Below, in pieces: positions 1 through 5,516 of a stretch of DNA of 5,639 bases; the first letter of the stretch is position 1; every line of letters begins with the position of its first letter. A program made the translations under genes and the position numbers. The stretch comes from Minisyncoccota bacterium (GTDB taxonomy: Bacteria; Patescibacteriota; Minisyncoccia; Phycocordibacterales; DATDWN01). The stretch lies in assembly GCA_025450615.1 (NCBI GenBank), contig JANWHC010000014.1, forward strand, positions 1 to 5,639, given 5' to 3'. The notes below the pieces were generated by a model that ran no database searches, had not been told where the DNA came from, and saw nothing but the letters and a program-made list of their open reading frames with translations.

Positions 1-1050
1 AAGTCAGTTTTGATTAAAACATTCCGAGATGTAGTTGTAAATTTCATGGATCCAACTCCAGTTTTAGACACTGTTGCTCCAGTGATTGCTACAGTTGCCG
101 ACATCACAGAATATACAAATGTGAATGAGTCACTACTTGTAACATTTGTAACACCAACAGCTACAGATAATGTAGACGCGTCAGTTTCTGTTTCATGTAC
201 TCCTGCATCAAGTACTCTTTTTGCAGTCGGTACAACTACAGTTAATTGTTCGGGAACCGACACAGCTGGAAATACTGGGACAACATCGTTTGACGTAGGG
301 GTTGTCTTTGCTCCAGATCTTTCACCAATCCAATCTGTTGAAATTACTCCAGGTACAATTCCAAATGGAACAGTTGGTTCTACCTACAATCAAAACTTAG
401 TAGCAAGTACTACAATAAACGGTCCATACGTTTGGGCAATTCTAAATGGTGCACTTCCAGATGGATTGGATTTGAGTTCAGAAACAGGGGTTATTGGTGG
501 TACTCCAACAATGACCGGTGACTTTACTTTCACAGTCTTTGTTACAAATGGCACAGCTTCAACAACTAGAAGCTACACTATGAACATTGCTCCAACTCCC
601 GCTGCAGTTTCTACAGGAGGAAGTGGTGGAGGAGGTGGAGGGGGAAATGGACCAATAGTTTCAGGAACTGGAAGTGTTGGACAAGTTTTGGGAGCAAGTA
701 CAACTTCTACAGCAGAGCTTTTGAAGAAATTAAAAGATCTATACAAACTTTTGTTCGGTCTTCAAATGAAGGTCGCTCAGTGTTCATATACATGGGATGA
801 AGATCTATCTTTCGGCAACGTAGATATTGATGTAAAGAATCTTCAAATGGCCTTAAACTACAGTTCACTAACAACAGTTGCCACAATCGGAAACGGCTCT
901 GTTGGTCACGAGACAACATATTATGGAAATGCAACAAAAAATGCAGTGATTAAATTCCAAAACATTTTCTCTAATGAAATTTCTGACCCAAATGGAGTTT
1001 TCGGATCATCAACTCGAGCTATCCTAAACAACTTGTGTAAAACTAACTAA
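1..1050 (+). CDS. Secreted/surface mosaic protein, 3' part: HYR + He_PIG-like Ig domain + peptidoglycan-binding-like C-terminus
   Basis: The reading frame is open from the first base, so the gene almost certainly begins upstream; the TTG at 10 is not a convincing start. Residues are numbered from the codon at base 1 (349 visible). Residues ~21-101 resemble a HYR domain: paired cysteines C66 and C83, then GTDTAGNTG. Residues ~112-196 resemble a He_PIG putative Ig domain, with ALPDGLDLSSETGVIGGTPT as the diagnostic stretch. A Gly-rich linker (206-217) and a GQVLGAS motif (227-233) follow. Residues ~259-348 resemble a peptidoglycan-binding-1-like domain: a DVKNLQMALN helix, then GHETTYYGNATKNAVIKFQ and VFGSSTRAILN. 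HYR and PIG modules are usually extracellular adhesion or spacer domains, so a cell-surface protein held to the wall by its C-terminus is inferred; its ligand is unknown. It ends with tandem TAA stops (1048-1053). Signal peptide and full length lie outside the window. Confidence 0.85.
   Translation, partial: KSVLIKTFRDVVVNFMDPTPVLDTVAPVIATVADITEYTNVNESLLVTFVTPTATDNVDASVSVSCTPASSTLFAVGTTTVNCSGTDTAGNTGTTSFDVGVVFAPDLSPIQSVEITPGTIPNGTVGSTYNQNLVASTTINGPYVWAILNGALPDGLDLSSETGVIGGTPTMTGDFTFTVFVTNGTASTTRSYTMNIAPTPAAVSTGGSGGGGGGGNGPIVSGTGSVGQVLGASTTSTAELLKKLKDLYKLLFGLQMKVAQCSYTWDEDLSFGNVDIDVKNLQMALNYSSLTTVATIGNGSVGHETTYYGNATKNAVIKFQNIFSNEISDPNGVFGSSTRAILNNLCKTN
616..651 (+). repeat. Gly-rich low-complexity linker coding tract
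   Basis: A run of GGN codons encodes GGSGGGGGGGNG, separating the Ig-like modules from the peptidoglycan-binding-like end. It is probably a flexible hinge. The repetitive GGA/GGT tract could vary in length between strains. Confidence 0.7.
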
Positions 1051-1077
1051 TAATTTCTCCTTAAAAACCAATTTTGA

Positions 1078-1110
1078 AACAAACCGGCTTAAAAAGCCGG
1101 TTTGTTGTTT
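1078..1110 (+). terminator. Rho-independent terminator of the surface-protein gene
   Basis: A perfect 13-bp stem (1078-1090 paired with 1094-1106) with a GC-rich core CCGGC/GCCGG closes on an AAA loop. A T-rich but interrupted tail follows (TTGTTGTTT, partly within the 3' arm). It lies 28 bases after the stop codon. The stem is strong; the broken U-tract makes efficiency uncertain. The 3' arm overlaps the possible -35 element of the next gene. Confidence 0.85.
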
Positions 1111-1130
1111 ACGATTTTTTATGATTTAAT
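1102..1130 (+). promoter_or_regulatory. Probable sigma70-type promoter of the CAP gene, predicting a leaderless mRNA
   Basis: TTGTTG (1102-1107), a 17-base spacer and TTTAAT (1125-1130) form a plausible -35/-10 pair. TG at 1122-1123 gives an extended -10 (TGATTTAAT). The box ends six bases before the ATG at 1137, so transcription would start at or next to the start codon. The region is AT-rich, so chance matches are possible; TATGAT at 1120-1125 is an alternative -10. Confidence 0.5.
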
Positions 1131-1136
1131 TTTATT

Positions 1137-2093
1137 ATGCATCCATTGGGTACTTTGTTTAAAAAATACCTTGTGCCTCACAAACACAACGACTACAATC
1201 CTCATATTTTAAGGGAGGCTAGCACTATTGCAGTTTTTACTTTGGTGATGACTATGTTTTTTGTGACTGTTTCGACTAAACTTATTTTTTCAAATTCTGA
1301 TTTGATGGCTTTAATTTTACCTAGAGTTTTAGTTGATTATGCAAACGAAGATAGAAAAGGTGGTGACTACAAACAACTAGCAATAAATTCTACTTTAGAA
1401 AAAGCCGCTAAAATGAAAGCCGAAGATATGGCTGAAAAGGGCTATTTTGCCCACACATCTCCAGATGGACGCTCACCGTGGTACTGGTTCGAACAAGCCG
1501 GCTACGATTATAGTTATGCCGGAGAAAATTTGGCGGTGAATTTTAATGAATCTATAGATGTAAACAAAGCGTGGATGAATTCTCCTGGGCACAGGGAAAA
1601 TATAATGAACGGAAACTTTTCTGAAATAGGTATTGCTACTGCTGAAGGAATGTTTCAAGGCAGACGAACAACTTTTGTTGTTCAACTCTTCGGAAGACCA
1701 GCCGGCAAATCCCTTGTAACAAAAAAAGTTGCGACAACTACAAAAAAAGTCCAGGCCAACGCAACAACTACTGGAAAAGTTTTGTCAGAGTCTAGTGAGT
1801 CTAACGAGATTTTTATTGCTACTGAAAAAGAAAGCGAGCCTATTTTGGAGGACAGAGATTTACAGTATTCAAACTCAATCGAGAGGGTAGTTAGCTCGCC
1901 TGGCAGGGTCCTAAAACTCTCTTATTTAGCTGTAGCAATACTTCTCATTATTAGCCTTGTATCACTTATTTTCTCACGGATAAGAAATCATAGGCCTCGA
2001 GCAATATGGCTCAATGTAGGCCTAATTTTGGTCCTAGCAGGCCTATTGTATGTCTATATGACTCTACTTTCGCCAACTGTTCTGGTAGTATAA
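1137..2093 (+). CDS. Membrane-anchored CAP/SCP-domain protein (YkwD-like)
   Basis: A 318-residue protein. Residues ~30-51 form a membrane segment after a basic N-terminus (KK, HKH, R), so the N-terminus should be cytoplasmic. Residues ~62-187 are a CAP (SCP/PR-1-like) domain: HTSPDG (106-111), GENLA (129-133), WMNSPGHRENIM (146-157), IGIA (164-167) and VVQLFG (181-186). H106, E130, H152 and E154 are good candidates for the conserved CAP cavity residues. A Thr/Ser/Lys/Glu-rich linker (~190-255) leads to two more membrane helices (~262-280 and ~289-310), joined by a basic loop (RIRNHRPR) that fits the positive-inside rule. The CAP domain should face outside the membrane. Bacterial CAP proteins are common but their biochemical activity is mostly unknown, so no reaction is assigned. 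The ATG has no Shine-Dalgarno but a -10-like box six bases upstream supports it. Confidence 0.9.
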   Translation: MHPLGTLFKKYLVPHKHNDYNPHILREASTIAVFTLVMTMFFVTVSTKLIFSNSDLMALILPRVLVDYANEDRKGGDYKQLAINSTLEKAAKMKAEDMAEKGYFAHTSPDGRSPWYWFEQAGYDYSYAGENLAVNFNESIDVNKAWMNSPGHRENIMNGNFSEIGIATAEGMFQGRRTTFVVQLFGRPAGKSLVTKKVATTTKKVQANATTTGKVLSESSESNEIFIATEKESEPILEDRDLQYSNSIERVVSSPGRVLKLSYLAVAILLIISLVSLIFSRIRNHRPRAIWLNVGLILVLAGLLYVYMTLLSPTVLVV

Positions 2094-2108
2094 GGAGCTT
2101 AAAACAAG

Positions 2109-2134
2109 TGTAATATACGAGGATGATAAACGTC
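2109..2134 (+). promoter_or_regulatory. Possible ECF-type (autoregulatory) promoter of the sigma-factor gene
   Basis: TGTAAT (2109-2114), exactly 16 bases, then CGTC (2131-2134), seven bases before the ATG at 2142. This resembles the -35 'TGnAAC' and -10 'CGNN' layout of Bacillus SigW/SigX-type ECF promoters. The -35 lacks the usual final C, so the match is imperfect. No good sigma70 box with the geometry seen at the other genes is present here. Autoregulation is inferred from how ECF systems usually behave. Confidence 0.3.
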
Positions 2135-2141
2135 TAAATAA

Positions 2142-2636
2142 ATGGAAGATTCGAAACAAGCATTTTTAAAAGCATACGATGAGCATTCAGATGCATTGTT
2201 TCGACATTGCTTTTTCAAGGTCTCTGACCGAGAACTGGCTAAGGATCTATTACAAGAAACATTTGTAAAAGTATGGACATACTTATCAAAGGGTAAAAAG
2301 ATAGTAAATATGCGAGCGTTTTTATATAAAACTCTAAATAATTTAATTATTGATGAGTACAGAAAAAAGAAAAACATATCGCTGGATAGTTTAGCTGAAG
2401 ATGGTTTTGATCCGAAAGCTGACAATCTACCAAACACTCTTGATATAATTGATGGCGAGAGAGCGATCAAACTTCTTTCCAAACTTGATGATCCATATAA
2501 AGAAACAGTGTTCCTAAGGTATGTTAACGGGCTAGAAATTACAGAAATTGCTGAAATTACTGAGCAGACAGAAAATGCAGTATCAGTCCACATTCATCGA
2601 GGGTTAAAGAAATTAAAAGAATTATATGAACGATAA
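2142..2636 (+). CDS. ECF-family (sigma70-like) RNA polymerase sigma factor
   Basis: At 164 residues this has the usual ECF length and only regions 2 and 4. Region 2 covers ~8-77: DLLQETFVKVW (35-45) is the core-binding helix 2.2, and MRAFLYKTLNNLIIDEYRKK (57-76) spans 2.3-2.4, which melts and reads the -10 element. A short linker (~78-105) replaces region 3. Region 4 covers ~108-162: LDDPYKETVFLRYVNGLEI, then a helix-turn-helix (EIAEITEQTENAVSVHIHRG) that would read the -35 element. It should direct RNA polymerase to a small stress regulon. The last 11 bases overlap the next gene, a putative membrane anti-sigma factor, in the usual paired order. The ATG at 2142 is chosen because it gives complete region 2; it has no Shine-Dalgarno. 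Its regulon is unknown. Confidence 0.92.
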   Translation: MEDSKQAFLKAYDEHSDALFRHCFFKVSDRELAKDLLQETFVKVWTYLSKGKKIVNMRAFLYKTLNNLIIDEYRKKKNISLDSLAEDGFDPKADNLPNTLDIIDGERAIKLLSKLDDPYKETVFLRYVNGLEITEIAEITEQTENAVSVHIHRGLKKLKELYER

Positions 2637-3474
2637 TAAAGTAGAAAACTTAATACAAAAAGCCAAAGAGGCTTCTTTGAGACCAGAAGAAAAATCTAGT
2701 TTGCGTTTTGCTCTACTTGAAAAAATAAACAGTACACCTATTCCAACACCTTTTTGGAGTTTTACCTTTATTAAAACTTATCATTATATTCCAGCTACAC
2801 TTGTTGTTTTGTTTGTCCTAGGTGGTGGAACAAGTTTCCTAGCTCAAAATGCTTTGCCGGGTGATGTGCTTTATCCAATGAAATTAAGTGTAAATGAAAG
2901 TATTGAATCTTCTTTAGCTTTTGGAGACAAAGAAAGTGCAGAAGTAGAAGCTATTCAAGCCACTCGCAGACTCGAGGAAGCAGAAGTTCTGGCCTCTGAA
3001 GGATTACTTACCGTAAAACAAAACAATGAAATAAAAGCTTCTTTTTCAAAGAAGGTTAATTCCTTAAACCAAAAACTTGGAAAATTGTCAGATAAGGGTG
3101 ACGAGGATGGGGCAAATGAAGTTTTAAATAAATTTGATACCAACGTAAAAGTAAAAGTTAATCAGCTTTCGGAAGTTTCTAAAAAAGCTAACAATTCTCA
3201 TGTTTCTGAAATACTAACTTTTATAAAAGATAACCACGAAGAGGATGGACTCACGAGAGTTGCCGATGTAACCTTGATGATGACTACTGAGTCAGACATG
3301 ATAGTGCCAGAGCCTGAGGCTGATGCGCCAACTATGATGATGCAAACAAATATCTCCACTACAACAAGCACAACTTCAGAAACAAAGGCAACAAATACTA
3401 AATCTAAAAAAACTCAAAACAAAAAAGCAAATATTAGGGTAATGTGGTCTTGGAGAGACAATGATCGCAACTAA
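2626..3474 (+). CDS. DUF5667-type single-pass membrane protein, probable anti-sigma factor with Met-rich distal segment
   Basis: A 282-residue protein whose ATG lies inside the end of the sigma gene (11-base overlap), suggesting coupled translation. Residues 1-~50 would be cytoplasmic and are short and helical-looking. There is no zinc anti-sigma HxxxCxxC motif and no cysteine at all. One membrane segment spans ~54-73. Just outside it, ALPGDVLYPMKLSVNESIES (76-95) and ATRRLEEAEVL (112-122) match the style of DUF5667 proteins. Residues ~97-205 are charged and probably helical. Residues 218-239 hold six methionines (218, 219, 225, 237-239), then comes a Thr/Ser-rich stretch (241-259) and a basic tail with Trp274 and Trp276. 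The anti-sigma role is inferred from gene order, overlap and topology; sequence alone does not show sigma binding. The Met cluster may sense or absorb oxidants. Confidence 0.8.
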   Translation: MNDNKVENLIQKAKEASLRPEEKSSLRFALLEKINSTPIPTPFWSFTFIKTYHYIPATLVVLFVLGGGTSFLAQNALPGDVLYPMKLSVNESIESSLAFGDKESAEVEAIQATRRLEEAEVLASEGLLTVKQNNEIKASFSKKVNSLNQKLGKLSDKGDEDGANEVLNKFDTNVKVKVNQLSEVSKKANNSHVSEILTFIKDNHEEDGLTRVADVTLMMTTESDMIVPEPEADAPTMMMQTNISTTTSTTSETKATNTKSKKTQNKKANIRVMWSWRDNDRN

Positions 3475-3479
3475 AATCG

Positions 3480-3488
3480 TGCTATAAT
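3480..3488 (+). promoter_or_regulatory. Extended -10 promoter of msrA, predicting a leaderless mRNA
   Basis: TGCTATAAT is a perfect extended -10 (TGn plus consensus TATAAT). It ends six bases before the msrA ATG at 3495, placing the expected transcription start at or beside that A. No convincing -35 is visible at the right distance, which is typical of extended -10 promoters. It begins six bases after the upstream stop codon, with no terminator between, so readthrough from the sigma operon is also possible. Confidence 0.7.
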
Positions 3489-3494
3489 TTAGTC

Positions 3495-4037
3495 ATGGAA
3501 ATGGCGATTTTTGGTGGGGGATGTTTTTGGTGTACTGAAGCGGTTTTCAAGATGCTTCGAGGTGTTTCTGCTGTTTATCCGGGCTACGCTGGCGGCACAA
3601 CACCAAACCCAACTTACGATGAGGTTTCAACTGGCACAACTGGTCACGCTGAGTGTACAAAAGTTGAATTTGACCCAAAAGAAATTTCTTACGAGGATTT
3701 AATGTCTGTTTTTTTCTCATCTCACGACGGGACTTCATTAAATAGGCAAGGTAACGATGTGGGCACTCAATACAGATCAGTTATTTTTTACACAACTCCG
3801 GAACAAAAAATTAAGGCAGAAAATTTTATAAAGGAGATAAATAGCTCGACAAAAGACGGTAAAGATCTAGTCACTGAGGTTATACCTCTCGATAATTTTT
3901 ATCTTGCAGAAAATTATCACAAGGATTATTATGAGAGGCACAAAGATCAAGCTTATTGTGAGTTAGTTATTAATCCTAAACTGGAAAAAGTTCAAAAAAA
4001 GTTTGAAAATTTATTAAAAGATAACTCAAAACAATAA
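3495..4037 (+). CDS. msrA: Peptide-methionine (S)-S-oxide reductase MsrA
   Basis: Reduces the S-epimer of methionine sulfoxide, free or in proteins, back to methionine. The 180-residue protein covers the complete MsrA domain. GCFWCTE (9-15) carries catalytic C10, with F11 and W12 forming the methyl-binding pocket. E53 (in GHAE) and D88 and Y93 (in QGNDVGTQYRS, 85-95) correspond to the conserved substrate-polarising residues. A likely resolving cysteine is C155 in the QAYC motif near the C-terminus; C13 is the extra cysteine of the GCFWC motif. No signal peptide is present, so the enzyme should be cytoplasmic. It is the first gene of an msrA-msrB-transporter operon, with msrB one base downstream. 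The start at 3495 leaves only eight residues before the catalytic motif and agrees with the -10 box; a later ATG (3501) is possible but less likely. Confidence 0.97.
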   Translation: MEMAIFGGGCFWCTEAVFKMLRGVSAVYPGYAGGTTPNPTYDEVSTGTTGHAECTKVEFDPKEISYEDLMSVFFSSHDGTSLNRQGNDVGTQYRSVIFYTTPEQKIKAENFIKEINSSTKDGKDLVTEVIPLDNFYLAENYHKDYYERHKDQAYCELVINPKLEKVQKKFENLLKDNSKQ

Positions 4038-4038
4038 T

Positions 4039-4455
4039 ATGGACGAAACTAAAAACAAAAAAGAAATTCCGAAAGATGAAAATGAATGGAAAAAGAATCT
4101 AACTCCAGCTCAGTATGCTGTTTTGAGAGAAAAGGGAACAGAACCACCATTTACTGGGGAATATGTGCATGAAACTAAAAACGGTATGTATACTTGTACT
4201 GCTTGTGGCAATCCGCTTTTTTCTTCAGACACAAAATTTGATTCAGGCACTGGTTGGCCAAGTTTTGATAAGGCATTGCCGGGGGCGACAGAAACAATCG
4301 AAGATCATTCTCATGGTATGCATCGAACAGAAATAATCTGCGCAAGATGTAAATCACACTTAGGCCATGTTTTTGATGACGGACCAACAGATACTGGTAA
4401 AAGATATTGTATAAATTCAGTTTGTCTTGATCTGGAAATTAAACCAAAAAATTAA
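4039..4455 (+). CDS. msrB: Peptide-methionine (R)-S-oxide reductase MsrB
   Basis: Reduces the R-epimer of methionine sulfoxide in proteins, complementing MsrA. The 138-residue single-domain protein has both zinc-binding CxxC pairs (C53/C56 and C101/C104), the FDSGTGWPSF motif (67-76), GMHRTE (93-98), HLGHVFDDGP (107-116) and the catalytic motif RYCINS (122-127) with C124 as the sulfoxide-attacking cysteine. The position that holds the recycling cysteine in many MsrBs (FDSGCGWPSF) is threonine T71 here. An unusual cysteine, C129, lies five residues after the catalytic one, where Ala or Ser is normal. There is no signal peptide, so a cytoplasmic location is expected. The ATG is one base after the msrA stop with no Shine-Dalgarno, implying translation coupled to msrA. 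Confidence 0.97.
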   Translation: MDETKNKKEIPKDENEWKKNLTPAQYAVLREKGTEPPFTGEYVHETKNGMYTCTACGNPLFSSDTKFDSGTGWPSFDKALPGATETIEDHSHGMHRTEIICARCKSHLGHVFDDGPTDTGKRYCINSVCLDLEIKPKN

Positions 4456-5484
4456 ATGGACAAAGATACACTGCAGAAATATTTTTTTATAGGTTTACTA
4501 CTAATTGTTTCTGCGATCATTTTATTTATCTTCTTACCGTTTCTTGAAGTTTTGGTTCTCTCGACAATTTTTGGAGTAGTTTTAACTCCACTACACAGGA
4601 AAATCTCCAATGCTTTAGGTAAAAGAGATAGTCTAGGCGCTTTTATTGTTGTCATCCTTTTTGCTGTAATAGTTATTGTTCCATTTACTTTTTTAACCAT
4701 CCAAGTATTTAACGAGTCGAAAGATGTTTACATTCAGCTCACAAGCAATTCAGATGTAAATTACGTTCAAAAGGTAACTCTAATTTTAGAAAAACCAATA
4801 CAGAGATTTTACCCAAGCTTTAATTTAAATGTAGGCGAGTTTGCAAGTTTAGGAGCTGATTGGATCACTCAGCACTTAGGTTCTATTCTTTCTTCAGCAC
4901 TTTCTATTGTTACCGGTATTGTGCTTATTTTCCTTTCTTTATTTTTCTTTTTGCGAGACGGAGCCCGATTTAAAAAAATCTTGATCGGATTAAGTCCATT
5001 GAGTGATAATTATGACGAGCAAATATTTCATCAACTAAAAAATACTATTATTGCTACTGTGCGAGGAGTCCTCCTTATTTCAGTAATTCAAGGAATTTTA
5101 GCCGGTATTGGTTTATGGATTTTTGGTGTACCACATTACACTTTGTGGGGCAGTATTTCTGCTGTAGCTTCACTTGTTCCGGGATTAGGAACTGCGGTTG
5201 TATTTATTCCAGCTGTCGCCTATATGTTTATTATCGGTAACACTCCTTATGCTGTAGGACTTATTTTGTGGGGCGGAGTAATCGTTGGGCTAGTTGATAA
5301 TTTTCTTTCTCCATATTTTTATTCTCGCGGAGCGGAAATTCACCAGCTACTTATGTTGTTTGCAGTGCTCGGGGGTTTAGTAGTTTTTGGACCAATTGGT
5401 TTTATTTTTGGACCAATAGTTCTTTCTCTTTTCTTCGCTCTTATAGATATATACCAAAAAATAATTCTTAAAAATTTTGCTTGA
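4456..5484 (+). CDS. AI-2E family (PerM/YdiK-type) transporter
   Basis: A 342-residue integral membrane protein with the usual family layout. Hydrophobic segments lie at ~9-46 (a hairpin pair) and ~60-84. A soluble stretch follows at ~85-139, then ~140-167 ending in FFFLRDG (163-169), an amphipathic region, and a block of helices at ~203-335. Family motifs include GILAGIGLWIFGVPHYTLWG (213-232), PGLGTAVVFIPA (242-253), VDNFLSPYF (280-288) and FGPIGFIFGP (311-320). The family name comes from E. coli TqsA, linked to autoinducer-2 export; other members have been reported as ion/proton antiporters or have no known substrate, so none is assigned. The ATG directly follows the msrB stop (zero gap) with no Shine-Dalgarno, so expression should be coupled to the msr genes. 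The stop is TGA. Confidence 0.92.
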   Translation: MDKDTLQKYFFIGLLLIVSAIILFIFLPFLEVLVLSTIFGVVLTPLHRKISNALGKRDSLGAFIVVILFAVIVIVPFTFLTIQVFNESKDVYIQLTSNSDVNYVQKVTLILEKPIQRFYPSFNLNVGEFASLGADWITQHLGSILSSALSIVTGIVLIFLSLFFFLRDGARFKKILIGLSPLSDNYDEQIFHQLKNTIIATVRGVLLISVIQGILAGIGLWIFGVPHYTLWGSISAVASLVPGLGTAVVFIPAVAYMFIIGNTPYAVGLILWGGVIVGLVDNFLSPYFYSRGAEIHQLLMLFAVLGGLVVFGPIGFIFGPIVLSLFFALIDIYQKIILKNFA

Positions 5485-5509
5485 TATATCTTGGTTTTTT
5501 TCATAAAAT
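5481..5509 (+). promoter_or_regulatory. Near-consensus sigma70 promoter of the downstream secreted-protein gene
   Basis: TTGATA (5481-5486), a 17-base spacer and TAAAAT (5504-5509) each differ from the sigma70 consensus by one base. The -35 overlaps the TGA stop of the transporter gene. The -10 ends seven bases before the ATG at 5517, again predicting a leaderless mRNA. This argues for the ATG at 5517 over the in-frame ATG at 5508, which overlaps the -10 box. Confidence 0.65.
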
Positions 5510-5516
5510 GACCTTA

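Noticed and set aside
10..12. TTG as the start of the first gene
   Set aside because: The frame is open to the window edge, no promoter or ribosome site is visible, and a surface protein should have a signal peptide, which is absent here; the gene start is upstream.
1992..2044. AGGCCT palindrome three times (1992, 2018, 2039)
   Set aside because: The copies are unevenly spaced, fall in different codon contexts and have no shared flanks, so chance is the simplest explanation.
2092..2110. Strong Shine-Dalgarno-like AAGGAG followed 10 bases later by GTG
   Set aside because: The GTG is immediately followed by TAA, and no other start lies at a usable distance; the sigma ATG is 44 bases away. It overlaps the CAP stop codon and looks coincidental.
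2124..2138. Four-codon mini-ORF (ATG ATA AAC GTC TAA) before the sigma gene
   Set aside because: AGG directly abuts the ATG, too close to act as a ribosome site, and a leader this short has no supporting evidence. If transcription starts near 2142 it would not be transcribed.
2099..2593. Long antisense open frame (164 codons) opposite the sigma gene
   Set aside because: It lies opposite an unmistakable ECF sigma factor, has Ser/Phe-rich composition typical of a mirrored frame and matches no recognisable family.
2626..2775. Zinc-binding anti-sigma (ZAS) domain in the cytoplasmic part of the sigma partner
   Set aside because: No HxxxCxxC motif is present and the protein has no cysteines, so any anti-sigma action must use another mode.
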